Assembly (NCBI GenBank): GCA_963838735.1
Contig: CAWISG010000008.1
Span: forward strand, 62,001-126,000
Source: Parerythrobacter_A sp963838735
GTDB lineage: Bacteria; Pseudomonadota; Alphaproteobacteria; Sphingomonadales; Sphingomonadaceae
Length of the DNA stretch: 64,000 bases
Direction of reading: 5' to 3'
The translations under genes and the position numbers were made by a program. Of this stretch, positions 36,601-45,203 are shown piece after piece. The notes below the pieces were generated by a model. The model saw only the letters and a program-made list of their open reading frames with translations, had not been told where the DNA came from and ran no database searches. Position 1 is the first letter of the stretch. Every line of letters begins with the position of its first letter.

Positions 36601-36972
36601 CATGTCGGCGCCAAGTTCCAGTTGCACCAGCACGGTGCCGACAGATTCGGACGCGGTCGCGGTGATGTCCTGCACCCCCTCGACGCTCTCTACCGCCTGC
36701 TCCACCTTCTGGATAACCGATTGCTCGATTTCCTCGGGTGTCGCGCCGGGGTAGACGACGCTGACGCTGACCGTATCGAGGCTGGCCTCGGCAAATACTT
36801 CCTGCACGATGTTCTGGAAACTGATGACGCCCAGCACCAGCATGGCGACCATCAGCAGGTTCGCGGCGACGCCGTTGCGCGCCATGTAGGCAACCACGCC
36901 GCGCCGGTCGCGGGCGCGCGTCGGCTGGTTGGCGGGTGGGGTGTAGCCCGCCGGTGCCTCGTCCACTGCCAT
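33691..36972 (-). CDS. RND efflux transporter permease subunit
   Basis: 1093 aa inner-membrane proton-driven pump. Twelve helices and two large periplasmic loops are recognisable: start helix GVAANLLMVAMLVLGVISF, VYPGATPEEIEQSVIQKVE, FGFILALGLVVDDAVVVGEN (TM4 with the two Asp of the proton relay) and ALSGVVINGSLVLIDFVNEN in the second half. It works with the adaptor and outer-membrane genes upstream on the same strand. Substrates unknown. Confidence 0.94.
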   Translation of the reverse strand: MAVDEAPAGYTPPANQPTRARDRRGVVAYMARNGVAANLLMVAMLVLGVISFQNIVQEVFAEASLDTVSVSVVYPGATPEEIEQSVIQKVEQAVESVEGVQDITATASESVGTVLVQLELGADMARALDEVKAAIDQIQTLPDDTEEPSVREVTTRQSVLRVALYGDVPERTLKETAYELEEALSGLPDVSFVDTSTVRDYEISIEVDQDRLQSLGLSLTDIQRAVGADSLDTPAGTIDTATREVRIRTVGRNYDARDFGEIALRTTADGRILRLRDVATISDGFEDNDLVARFNGKPVAFVEVFRTSDERVLDIADAVKTHLAEEFGPNAPPGISYEVWNDTSQLLNDRLGLLIDNAIFGLILVLVALTLFLDVRLAFWTAVGIGVTFIGAIFMLDLFGSSINMFSLFGFILALGLVVDDAVVVGENIYAERESGRSGLGAAIAGTQRVVKPVIFAVLTTVAAFSPLFAVGGGIGAILSDIPKVVVAVLLLSVIEAMLILPYHLSHLPAAGEAAKNRVTIFFERIQRAVDKRFQAFVQGPLDGALRFAVRMPYLMLASGIALLIVFVAMVPAGILKVAFFPQIEGNSINAQLEMPAGATINVTEATVAQIEAAAERVRVRMIELEGGRDPVDATYTTIGASAVRGGPEGISQTLSANLATINYNLLSAGERDISALQFEEAWRAELGDVPAARSLSITSSLVSFGAPVAVRLSHPDEAVLAIAGERLQRSLSDIDGVFDVESDADAGLQEIELRLKPAARTLGITVQDLAAQVRAAFFGAEAVRVQRGREDVRVYVRLPESERDSIADIENYRVRVPGAGLPGNGGQVPVGTLAEVSFSEAPSVIRRDEGRRVTTITADVEDEKVTGNDVAAVLEAGILPELRSDYPALVAEFGGEQEEQQESFGDLGVAFALALIAIYALLAIPFKSYWQPLIIMAAIPFGIIGALLGHLLLGIPVGILSMFGIIALSGVVINGSLVLIDFVNENLATGMDRVEAIVGAAKSRFRPIMLTAVTTFLGVAPITFETSLQAQFLIPMSASLGFGVLFGTILLQLLIPALCILQLRAGDRFRRWFGRDRPAVAHTAENAALPAR

Positions 36973-36975
36973 CGC

Positions 36976-38298
36976 CTAGCGCGCGGCCTGTGCGGCGGCC
37001 GGACGCTCGACGCGCACAGGCATGCCGTTTACCGGCGCGCGCAGGGTGCTGGTGACGAGGCGGACCGCACCGGACAGGCGCGGGATCGTGACGAATGCGG
37101 TATCGTCGGTGCGCTGCACGATGCGCGCGGGTACGATGGCGAGCTTGCCCTCGCGAACCAGCCACAGGGTATCGTCCGAGCGCAAATGCTCCACCGGAAC
37201 GGCGAGATAGGTGCCGATGCTGGCCCCGGTGATCTGCGCCTGCACGAAGCTGCCGAGCAGCAATGGGGGCGCGCGGCTCCCCCCGTCGCCAGTCCTACCG
37301 TCGCTGGTCGCCCCGTCTGTTTCCTGCACAAGCCGCCCGCCACGCTGCGGATCGGGTACCCGAAGGAACACGTCGATCAGGCGGGTCTGGTCGTCGCGCG
37401 CCGCATCGGCGCGGGCCACATAGGCATTCCATTCGAAGCGGTCATCGCCGAATTCGAGCGAAACGCTGGCTGGAATACGGCCGCCCCCGCCATTCAACAG
37501 ACCCGGCACCAGTGCAGCCTGTGCTTCGGTCAGGCCGACGCGCACGTCGTAGCCATTGCGCGAAACCAGCTCGCCCAAGGCCTGCCCCGGTTGCACCACC
37601 GCGCCGATTGCAGCGGTTTCGGCTGCAACCGAAGCGGCGAACGGCGCGCGGATCGTAGTACGGCCCAATGCCAGTTCGGCATCCGCCAGATTGGCTTGCG
37701 CGCGTTGCAGGGCGGCGCGAGCGCTGCGCAGCTGCGGTTCGCGTGTGGCCAGCCCGCTATTGCGCGGCGTCGAAGCTGTGGCGGCACGGCGCGTGCGTTG
37801 CAGATCGGCAGGCGGCAAAATTCGGCTGGCGTAGTCGTCGCTGTCGATACTGGCGGCAAAACTGTTTTGCGTCCGGTCGTCGAACCGGTCTAGTTCGGTA
37901 CGCGCGATGCGAACCTCTTCCTCGGCTTGCAACACCGCGACACGTTGCGCCGCCACGTCCGCCTGCGCGCTGCGGACGCGGTTGGTGTAATCCGCCGTCT
38001 CCAGCCGTACCAGAACTGCGCCCGAACCCACACTGCCCCCTTCAACAAACGCTGGGTTCACAAAGGAAATGCGCCCCGAAACCTGCGCGGCGATGCTGAC
38101 CGTCTCGCGTGCCTCGACCGCGCCGGACGCGGACACCACCAGCGGACCGGAGGCCAAAGGCAGCACTTGCGTTTCCACAAGCGGTGCAGTCTGCACGCGC
38201 GTTTCCTGTTCGGGTTCGGAGCGCAAAGCCACCATGATCGCAGCAAGGGCGATCGCGCCGCCCAGCACTGCCAGCACCAGTTTCAGCTGCTTACTCAT
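36976..38298 (-). CDS. Efflux RND periplasmic adaptor subunit
   Basis: 440 aa from the ATG at 38298 (MSKQLKLVLAVLGGAIAL). N-terminal membrane anchor, then a lipoyl-like half (SASGAVEARETVSIAAQVSG), a coiled-coil hairpin (about 105-190) and the second lipoyl half (GRTTIRAPFAASVAAETAAI). It bridges the RND pump and outer-membrane channel. The start overlaps the OMF stop by 8 bases; the RND gene starts 3 bases after its stop. Confidence 0.9.
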   Translation of the reverse strand: MSKQLKLVLAVLGGAIALAAIMVALRSEPEQETRVQTAPLVETQVLPLASGPLVVSASGAVEARETVSIAAQVSGRISFVNPAFVEGGSVGSGAVLVRLETADYTNRVRSAQADVAAQRVAVLQAEEEVRIARTELDRFDDRTQNSFAASIDSDDYASRILPPADLQRTRRAATASTPRNSGLATREPQLRSARAALQRAQANLADAELALGRTTIRAPFAASVAAETAAIGAVVQPGQALGELVSRNGYDVRVGLTEAQAALVPGLLNGGGGRIPASVSLEFGDDRFEWNAYVARADAARDDQTRLIDVFLRVPDPQRGGRLVQETDGATSDGRTGDGGSRAPPLLLGSFVQAQITGASIGTYLAVPVEHLRSDDTLWLVREGKLAIVPARIVQRTDDTAFVTIPRLSGAVRLVTSTLRAPVNGMPVRVERPAAAQAAR

Positions 38299-39844
38299 TC
38301 GCTGTCTCCGGGGGCGTTTCGGCTGTCTTGTCGGTTGGGGGTTCGAGCACCGGTTCGAGCGCAACGATTTCGCCCGCCCAGTCACCGCCCAGCGCGCGAT
38401 GCACGCCAAGGCGCGCCAAGGCAACGTCGCGTCCTGCCCCTGACAGGCTGGATTCAACCTGCCGTACTGCGCGCACCGCATCGAGATAGGCGGTGTAGGC
38501 ACCCACACCGCTACGGAAGCGGGCAGCTTGCAACTCCGCCGATGCCTCGGCCTCGGCAAGCTGGTCCAGCACCAAGCGGTAACGCTGCCGTTGCTCCTCA
38601 TATTCCGCGTTCGCCGCCGCAACCTCGCCATAGGCGCGCAACACAGCGCGGGTATATCCGGCGGCGGCTTCATCATATGTGGCGCGTGCCGCGTCGATAT
38701 TCGCCCCAATGCGTCCAGCGTTGAACAACGGTGCGGTGAGGTTGGAGGCGAGCGAGAGCGCCCAGTTGTCAATGATGTCGAACGCGCCCAGCGGGTCGCC
38801 TGCCTGCGTGCCGAGCGAACCGGTCAGCCGGATCGCCGGATACCGCTCCGCCCGCCGCGCACCGATGCGCAGCCGCGCCGATTCGAACCGCGTATAGGCC
38901 GCCGCGACATCGGGCCGCTGCGACAGCAGTTCGACCGGCAGACCGGACGGAACCGGATCGAATACCAGGCGTGGCCGAAGCGCGGTGTCGAGGCGGCTAT
39001 CAACAGCCTGCGGCACATCACGCAGCACCAGCGCGAGGCGGCTGGTGGCATTGCGTAGCGCGCTTTCGCGCACCGGCAGGCTGGCCTGTGCCACGCGCAG
39101 ATCCTGCCGCACGCGATACAGCTCGAAACTTTCGCCAAGTCCGCGTGCGAAGCGGTCTTCGGCGCGAGCGACGCGGTCGGTCAGGATATCGACGCTCGCC
39201 AGCGTCAGTTCGATCTGGCGACGGGCATCGACAATGTCGAAATAGGTGGAGATGGCCTCGGCAGCGGCGGCAAGCTGGACGGTCTGCACATCGAAAGCCG
39301 CCGCTTGCGCATCGGAACGCGCGGCGAGGGCATCGTTCAGGACACGCCCGAAGATATCGACTTCATAGGATGCTGCGACGCCGATGCCGTAGTTCTCGAC
39401 CTGGAAGCGCGTCGGCGCGGCGACTTGTGCATCCGGCGGAAGCGTCGGCGCGTCGACATCGCCGGCCGGAGCCGCCTGACCGAAACTGCCAAAGCCGGAC
39501 CCTGCCAATGGCGAGTCCGAAAAACTGGTGCCTACCGTAGCGTCGAGTGAGGGAAGCTGCGCCGACCGGGCAATACGGGCTTGCGCATTCGCCCTCGTCA
39601 GCCGTGCGGCGGCCTCGGCTATGTCAAGATTGCGCTCCAGCGCGCGCGATACAACAGCGTCGAGCACCGGATCTTCGAAACCTGTCCACCATTGCGCAGG
39701 CCGGTATGCTCCCGCGATCTCCACCTTCGGGAACGCAGCAGGCAGGGCAGCCACGGCAACCGGCGCTTCGGGTGCGGCCGCGAAATTGGTGCAGCCGGAC
39801 ATTGTGGCGGAAAGCAATCCGGCAAGGACGATGGCGCGCCGCAT
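38291..39844 (-). CDS. Efflux outer-membrane factor, NodT/OprM family
   Basis: 517 aa from the ATG at 39844. A lipobox-like signal (LLSATMSGC, Cys18) predicts a lipoprotein. Two repeated TolC-type domains are visible, with ALERNLDIAEAAARLTRANA and YEVDIFGRVLNDALAARSDA, and DNWALSLASNLTAPLFNAGR. First gene of the operon OMF-adaptor-RND. Confidence 0.9.
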   Translation of the reverse strand: MRRAIVLAGLLSATMSGCTNFAAAPEAPVAVAALPAAFPKVEIAGAYRPAQWWTGFEDPVLDAVVSRALERNLDIAEAAARLTRANAQARIARSAQLPSLDATVGTSFSDSPLAGSGFGSFGQAAPAGDVDAPTLPPDAQVAAPTRFQVENYGIGVAASYEVDIFGRVLNDALAARSDAQAAAFDVQTVQLAAAAEAISTYFDIVDARRQIELTLASVDILTDRVARAEDRFARGLGESFELYRVRQDLRVAQASLPVRESALRNATSRLALVLRDVPQAVDSRLDTALRPRLVFDPVPSGLPVELLSQRPDVAAAYTRFESARLRIGARRAERYPAIRLTGSLGTQAGDPLGAFDIIDNWALSLASNLTAPLFNAGRIGANIDAARATYDEAAAGYTRAVLRAYGEVAAANAEYEEQRQRYRLVLDQLAEAEASAELQAARFRSGVGAYTAYLDAVRAVRQVESSLSGAGRDVALARLGVHRALGGDWAGEIVALEPVLEPPTDKTAETPPETANE

Positions 39845-39978
39845 CAGCGGTCTTGCAAGTATCGTGGGCGCGGCATGGGAAAGGCGATAGTTAACGCGCG
39901 GTATGCGGTCAATCGCCCCGCGTTTGCATGCAATAGCAATCTCGATTGCAAAACTCACGGTGTTTGTAGGCGCATAGA

Positions 39979-41271
39979 TCACACGGTGCAGAAGTGCGTA
40001 TCGCTGTCCTTGGTGAAGGAGTCGCTGAAGTCGGCCAGGTCGGGAATGCGCCCGAATGCGATCTTCGCGCCAAGATAACCCCCGGGCAAATCGACCTTTG
40101 GTCCTATTGTCGCCGCGTTGGGGCCATGTCTCGCCCGTAATTCATCGAGCGCGTCGCTCAACGCATCGCGCCGGTCATGTTTCGGTTCGGTCGCTGCGAA
40201 AAGTTCGCCCTGCTGCACGTCTTCCGGCGTCAGCCCGTGCAGCATGACGCTGACCGAGCGGGGCTGGTCCGGACCATGGCAGTCGAACCGGTCGACCAGT
40301 TCGGCAAGATGCGACAACAACGTCAGATCGTCGCGCGCCGGGTCGAAAACCAGTTCGGACGACCAGCGCGGCTTCGAGGCGTGGCGACCGCCGGACCCGT
40401 AGTGCGTATTGCGCGCGCCCAGCGTCATTTTCGTTGCGCGGTATCCGGCACGTCTCAGCCGCCGTGCCGCACTAAGCACAAGTTGCCGGCTACATGCGCG
40501 AACTCCGCGCGCGTTGCGCCAGCTTTTCGTCAGGATGCGGCTATGGCCGAACATCCGTTTAGTCGTGGTCGGTCGTTCATAGGCCAGACCATGCAGGGCA
40601 TTCCAGAACCGTTCACCTTCGATACTGCCCCATATGGCACGCGCCCGCTTCGGCTCGACATGCCAGAGCGCAGAAACATCGGCGATACCCGCGGCCTTCA
40701 GACGCGACTCCATGCCGTCCGAGATGCCGGGAAGGGTCCGCAAAGACAGTCCCTCGATGCGCGCCTGCAATTCACATTCACGCCATACGCTGGCCCCGTC
40801 CGGCTTACAGCTTTCCGCCGCCACCTTGGCCAGCATTTCGGTTGGCGCGACACCGATGGAACAGGTCAGTACCGGTCCGAATGCGTCGCACAGGGCCGTC
40901 TTTATGCGCTGTATCAGGGCGGCGGCATCGTCGGCTTCGCTCTGCACCAGATCGCACACCAGTTCATCGATAGAGCGTACTGTGCCAACAGGAACGCATT
41001 GTTCGATAACTGCCAAGACGCGATGATGCAGCCGGACATACGCATCCGGGCGGGCGACAACGAAGGTGCATTCCGGCAATACCTGGCGTGCGGCATCGAT
41101 CCGCGAATGTGAAGGGACGCCGGCGGCCTTCGCCTCCTTGCTCAACGCGACGCATGCTGCATTAGGCGCATTGATCGGCACGACGCCGATGGGCTTTCCG
41201 CGCAGTGCAGGATTGAAATGCTGTTCCGCACTGGCGAAGAAGCTGTCGAAATCGAGATAGAGTTTTGTCAT
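39979..41271 (-). CDS. Y-family DNA polymerase, SOS-regulated
   Basis: 430 aa. Translesion polymerase. The catalytic motifs are intact: LYLDFDSFFASAEQ (residues 4-17) with metal-binding Asp, and VRSIDELVCD with the Asp-Glu pair. SIGVAPTEMLAKVAAESCKP and the helix-hairpin-helix LRTLPGISDGMESRLKAAGI follow. This excludes the inactive ImuB type. It resembles UmuC/DinB-like proteins; I cannot pick the subfamily. A perfect GTTC-N7-GTTC box lies 48 bases before the start. Confidence 0.88.
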   Translation of the reverse strand: MTKLYLDFDSFFASAEQHFNPALRGKPIGVVPINAPNAACVALSKEAKAAGVPSHSRIDAARQVLPECTFVVARPDAYVRLHHRVLAVIEQCVPVGTVRSIDELVCDLVQSEADDAAALIQRIKTALCDAFGPVLTCSIGVAPTEMLAKVAAESCKPDGASVWRECELQARIEGLSLRTLPGISDGMESRLKAAGIADVSALWHVEPKRARAIWGSIEGERFWNALHGLAYERPTTTKRMFGHSRILTKSWRNARGVRACSRQLVLSAARRLRRAGYRATKMTLGARNTHYGSGGRHASKPRWSSELVFDPARDDLTLLSHLAELVDRFDCHGPDQPRSVSVMLHGLTPEDVQQGELFAATEPKHDRRDALSDALDELRARHGPNAATIGPKVDLPGGYLGAKIAFGRIPDLADFSDSFTKDSDTHFCTV

Positions 41272-41318
41272 GGTTCCGGTCGCGGGCGAATCGTTCGTTT
41301 GATTGGAGTCTTACGATA

Positions 41319-41333
41319 GAACAAATTAAGAAC
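41319..41333 (-). promoter_or_regulatory. LexA (SOS) box
   Basis: On the minus strand the sequence is GTTCTTAATTTGTTC, a perfect match to the alphaproteobacterial LexA site GTTC-N7-GTTC. It is 48 bases upstream of the polymerase ATG, the expected place for repression. Confidence 0.85.
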
Positions 41334-41395
41334 AAACAAAGAAGCGCGATGCCGGAACGCCAGCACAGTTGACACCTTCGCTCATTGCGCCAAAC

Positions 41396-41407
41396 TTGTC
41401 CGGACAA
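41396..41407. promoter_or_regulatory. Palindrome TTGTCCGGACAA, site 1
   Basis: Perfect 12-bp palindrome, followed by ATTT, ending 24 bases before the ATG of the methyltransferase at 41432. The same sequence with the same right flank occurs at 50239 and 63432 and nowhere else that I found. Likely an operator; the symmetry TTGTC/GACAA is reminiscent of GntR-type sites. Confidence 0.75.
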
Positions 41408-41431
41408 ATTTTCAGCCACGAGGCTCCGCCC

Positions 41432-42646
41432 ATGCCGACCGATCTGCCGCCGCCCTACACGGCGCTGACGCGCCACCCGATGATGCCGAAAACCAGCCAT
41501 GACGAAGCGGCACGGTTCAACTTCCTGACGCATTTCAACCGTTTCCTGTCCGGGTCCATCGGCAAGGGGAATGCGCTGGCTTATGAACAGCAGGCCAAGC
41601 CTGCCTTTGCAGCGGAGCACGGACGCGAACCGGAGACGCGACACGAAGTGCGCGAAGCGATGAACGCGACCAGCTGGCACCGCACCTGGTCCGCGCTGAA
41701 ACGCAATTCGATGGAAATGCGCCAGCAGAACGGCCGCCAGACGGTGCTGCGCCAGATCGATGACCTGGATGCGGCGGCGGCGCGCTACAACGCGCAGTCG
41801 GGGCAGCTCGAACTGGATGCTGGAGTCGAACAGCCGTGGTACCAGCAGGTGGTCGATATCCATTGTCAGCCCGGTGGCTATCACTCGGTGGAGCGCGAAG
41901 GCGACGTGGTGGCGGGTGCGAATTACGATATCGGCATCTTCGCCACCACCGGCGGCGCGCTGGGCGGGCTGAACGATGGCGGCGGGCAGGCGGTGGTCGA
42001 ATGGGCCAGGCGCGAGCGACCCGATTGGAGCCCCAAGCGCATTCTCGATATCGGCGCGACGGTGGGCCACAATGCAGTGCCTATCGCGCAAGCCTATCCC
42101 GACGCAGAAGTCATCGCCATCGACACCGCCGGCGCATCGCTGCGCTATGGCGCGGCGCGCGCAGCGGCATTGGGCGTTACCAATATCCGCTTCGTGCAGG
42201 CGAATGGCGAAGATCTGTCGCGCTGGGACGATGGCAGCTTTGACTGGGTCCAGACCACCATGTTCCTGCACGAGCTGAGCGCCAAGGCCATGCCGCGGCT
42301 GCTGGCCGAGGCGAACCGCGTCCTGACACCGGGCGGGCTGATCCTGCACATCGAACAGCCGCAATATTCGGACGAGATGCCGCTGTTCGAGCAATTCATG
42401 CGCGACTGGGATGCGTTCAACAATAACGAGCCGTTCTGGACCGCGATGCATGCGCAGGACCTGAAGCAGGTGATGGCCGAGGCCGGTTTTCCGCAGGACA
42501 GCCAGTTCACTGTCGGCGTACGCGCAGTCGTCGATCCGGAGATCTTCCCGCCATCGCCCGACGATGCGGAGGAGGATTTCGGCCGCGCCGCCGTGTGGAA
42601 CGCCTACGGCGCCTGGAAACCTGTCGCCAAAGCGCTTGCAGCGTGA
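41432..42646 (+). CDS. Class I SAM-dependent methyltransferase
   Basis: 404 aa. The C-terminal half (about 200-330) is a Rossmann methyltransferase: motif I ILDIGATVGHNAVPIAQAYP, motif II EVIAIDTAG, motif IV SFDWVQTTMFLHELS and post-motif RVLTPGGLILHIEQ. The N-terminal 190 residues are specific to this subgroup. Substrate unknown. The ATG at 41432 lies 24 bases after a TTGTCCGGACAA site. The next gene starts inside its stop (GTGA). Confidence 0.8.
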   Translation: MPTDLPPPYTALTRHPMMPKTSHDEAARFNFLTHFNRFLSGSIGKGNALAYEQQAKPAFAAEHGREPETRHEVREAMNATSWHRTWSALKRNSMEMRQQNGRQTVLRQIDDLDAAAARYNAQSGQLELDAGVEQPWYQQVVDIHCQPGGYHSVEREGDVVAGANYDIGIFATTGGALGGLNDGGGQAVVEWARRERPDWSPKRILDIGATVGHNAVPIAQAYPDAEVIAIDTAGASLRYGAARAAALGVTNIRFVQANGEDLSRWDDGSFDWVQTTMFLHELSAKAMPRLLAEANRVLTPGGLILHIEQPQYSDEMPLFEQFMRDWDAFNNNEPFWTAMHAQDLKQVMAEAGFPQDSQFTVGVRAVVDPEIFPPSPDDAEEDFGRAAVWNAYGAWKPVAKALAA

Positions 42647-43035
42647 GCGCCGATAACTCCGGAAACGAACCGCTCGACTGGGTTGCCCTGGCGGGCAAGC
42701 GGGCCAAAGGCGAGCGACCCGCCTTCTTCGACGAACCGGCACTGGATCGCCTCTATTCAGTCGTCTTCGCACTTGTCGGCGAGGTCTCTGTGTTGCGCGA
42801 ACGGCTGGATACCGTGGAGCGTCTGCTCGACGCCAAGGGCACAATCGACCGCGCCGATATCGAGGCCTACGAACCCGACCGCGATGAAGGCGAGGAACGC
42901 GGGCTCGCCACCCGCGCCTACATCGCCCGCATCATGCGCGGTTTCCAGCAGGAGGCCGAAGCAATGGAAGCTGTTGCCAGTGGCGAGGGGGACCCCCCGC
43001 TGATCGAGCTCGTCGAGAAGCTGGGCAAGGAGTAG
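42643..43035 (+). CDS. Hypothetical helical protein
   Basis: 130 aa from a GTG that overlaps the methyltransferase stop (GTGA), so it is translated with it. Acidic and mainly helical, with VVFALVGEVSVLRERLDTVE as a probable coiled-coil segment (about 38-57) and a second helix at 85-110. No family recognised. Its position in the regulated operon suggests a role tied to the methyltransferase. Confidence 0.7.
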   Translation: MSADNSGNEPLDWVALAGKRAKGERPAFFDEPALDRLYSVVFALVGEVSVLRERLDTVERLLDAKGTIDRADIEAYEPDRDEGEERGLATRAYIARIMRGFQQEAEAMEAVASGEGDPPLIELVEKLGKE

Positions 43036-43040
43036 CCGCA

Positions 43041-43343
43041 ATGCCAGCCTACATGATCGTCACCGCCAGGATCGCCGACCGCGACGCCTTTATCGCAGGC
43101 TATGGCAAACGCGCCGCCGCGCTGGTCGAACAGTTCGGCGGCAAGTACGTCTTGCGCGCACCGGGTGCCGACCTGCTTGAGGGCGATTTTGGCGCAGGCG
43201 CCAGCATGGTCATTTCCGAATGGCCCGACCGCGCCGCGCTGGACCGTTTCTGGAACAGTCCCGAATACGCCGAAGCCAAAAAGCTGCGCGACGGTATCGC
43301 GGAGGTGCAGGTGCTGGCAATCGAAGCGGACAGTCTGGGCTGA
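43041..43343 (+). CDS. DUF1330 family protein
   Basis: 100 aa, one ferredoxin-like DUF1330 domain: MPAYMIVTARIADRDAFIAG, then LLEGDFGAGASMVISEWPD and DRFWNSPEYAEAKKLRDGIA. Family reaction unknown; such proteins often accompany catabolic genes. It ends the operon from site 1 and faces the VOC lipoprotein gene with a possible hairpin between (43342-43378). Confidence 0.88.
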   Translation: MPAYMIVTARIADRDAFIAGYGKRAAALVEQFGGKYVLRAPGADLLEGDFGAGASMVISEWPDRAALDRFWNSPEYAEAKKLRDGIAEVQVLAIEADSLG

Positions 43344-43408
43344 GAAAGAGCGGCGGCCGGGCAAACCTCCGCTTCTCATAGTCACGCCTGCATTGTGTAG
43401 GACAGCAT

Positions 43409-44014
43409 TCAGTTCAGCAGCTGGTTGATCTCGACCGCCACGCCATCGGGGTCGAACACGTTGCAGCCCATCACGCGGATGTCCGGCCCGCCGGTGCGGC
43501 TGGGATAGGTCTGCAACCGCGCTTCTGCCGTCATCGTCACACCCGGCACCGCCTTCGCCGCAGCGCAGCGCGCGGGCACATCGTCCGTGTTGACCACGAT
43601 CACGGGGCTGCCGACCGACAGGCGCCTGGGATAGGCAGGTTCGTCCAGCGGCGGGTCGACTACCTCCATCAGGCCGATCCAGCCGATGAAGCTGTCGTTC
43701 GCATTCAGCAGCACCAGCCGCGCTTTCGACCCCGGCTCGCCCAGCGGCAGGTTGACGCCCGACAGCTCTACTTGCGTATCGTAGTTCATCTTCATGCCCA
43801 TCGTGTCGCGCCAGAAAGCAAGACTGCGCTCCATGTCGCGCACGATGATCGTGGTGCGGCGGATGTCGGTGGGGGCGCGGGTTGCGGTATCCACGGCGGA
43901 CAGGCTGCCCGCAGGCTGCGCGGTCTGGGGCGTCATCGTGTTTTCGGTAACGCTGATGCAGCCGCCAAGCGCCAGCGTTGCCGCCGTCGCCAAGAGTGCG
44001 ATGCCGTGTTTCAT
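43409..44014 (-). CDS. VOC (glyoxalase-fold) lipoprotein
   Basis: 201 aa. Signal peptide with lipobox LGGC (Cys19), so exported and lipid-anchored, unusual for this fold. VOC pattern: RRTTIIVRDMERSLAFWRDT (about 53-72) and VMGCNVFDPDGVAVEINQLL at the end, where Glu would be a metal ligand. The reaction is unknown. Last gene of the minus-strand operon from site 2; its ATG overlaps the CoA-transferase stop (ATGA). Confidence 0.8.
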   Translation of the reverse strand: MKHGIALLATAATLALGGCISVTENTMTPQTAQPAGSLSAVDTATRAPTDIRRTTIIVRDMERSLAFWRDTMGMKMNYDTQVELSGVNLPLGEPGSKARLVLLNANDSFIGWIGLMEVVDPPLDEPAYPRRLSVGSPVIVVNTDDVPARCAAAKAVPGVTMTAEARLQTYPSRTGGPDIRVMGCNVFDPDGVAVEINQLLN

Positions 44015-45203
44015 GTCATCTCTCCAGTTACGCCGCTGTCGATCAGCTGCGCGATTTTCGCGTCGTCATAACCCAGACCCGCCAGCACGGCGCGCGTATC
44101 GGCACCCGCCACCGGCAACGCCTGCTCCGAACCGATTCGGCCCCTAACCTCTGGCCGCCCATCTCCAGCGGTATCGTCGGCAAGCGCGCAGTGCGGCCAT
44201 CGTCCAGCGTGACCTCTTCCAGCCCGCCTGCCGCCAGATGCGGATCGTCGAGCAGGTCTTCGGGCCGTCCGATGGGTGCAAACGGCAGGCCGCTGCCGTC
44301 CAGCTTCGCAATTACCTCGTCGCGGGTCATGGTGCCGACCAGGTCGCGGATGACGGGCATGATGCGGTCGCGCGCGGCGACGCGGGCGTTGTTTTCGCGC
44401 AAGGTCTCGTCCGCCCACAGCGCGTCCAGCCCGAACAGGTCGCAGAACTTCGCCCACAGCGCATCGGTCACCACGCCGATGAATACCGGCTCGTCCTTCG
44501 TCTGGAACACGTCGTAGATCGCCCAGGCGGATACCCGCGCGGGCATCGGCGCGGCGGGCGTGCCGGTGACGGCGTATTGCGCCATGTGCTGGCCGACCAG
44601 GTAAGCGGTCGTCTCGAACAGGCTGGCGACCACTTTCTGGCCACGTCCGGTGCGGTGGCGTTCCTCCAGCGCGGCGAGGATTCCGATCGCACCGAACATG
44701 CCGCCGGTCACGTCGATGACGCTAGCCCCGGCGCGCAAGGGTTGTCCCGGCGGGCCGGTCATATAGGCGAGACCGCCCATCATCTGCGCCACTTCATCGA
44801 GCGCGGTGCGGTTCTCGTAAGGGCCGGGCAGGAAGCCCTTTTCACTGCAATAGATCAGGCGCGGATTGGCTTTGGCGCAGGCGTCGTATCCCAGCCCCAG
44901 CCGGTCCAGTGCGCCGGGGCGGAAGTTCTCGACCAGCATGTCGGCATCGGCGACAAGATCGCGCGCGACCTGCAAACCACCTTCACTTTTGAGGTCGAGG
45001 CAGATGGACGCCTTGCCGCGATTGTACATGGGAAAGTAGCCCGCGCCCGACCCCTTCAGCCGCCGCGTCCGGTCGCCGCCAACGGGTTCGACGCGCACCA
45101 CATCTGCGCCCAGCCCGGCTAGGATGTGCCCGACCGTCGGCCCCATGACCATGTGGGTGAATTCGACCAGCTTGAGGCCCTTCAGTGGTGTCGGACTGCT
45201 CAT
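44011..45203 (-). pseudogene. Class III CoA-transferase (CaiB/BaiF), one frameshift near the 3' end
   Basis: Moves CoA between carboxylic acids. From the ATG at 45203: LKLVEFTHMVMGPTVGHILA, NRGKASICLDLKSEGG with the conserved catalytic-Asp region (ASVIDVTGGMFG), and TALDEVAQMMGGLAYMTG. The frame breaks near 44150: after PLEMGGQR it runs into an Arg-rich tail, while the neighbouring frame continues GSEQALPVAGADTRAVLAGL to a stop at 44011 that overlaps the VOC start (ATGA). One missing base restores 397 aa, the family length. Coupled to the lyase gene by ATGA. Confidence 0.85.

Noticed and set aside
39979..41271. ImuB assignment for the Y-family protein
   Set aside because: ImuB lacks catalytic carboxylates; this protein keeps DFDSFF and SIDE, and imuA and dnaE2 are not adjacent.
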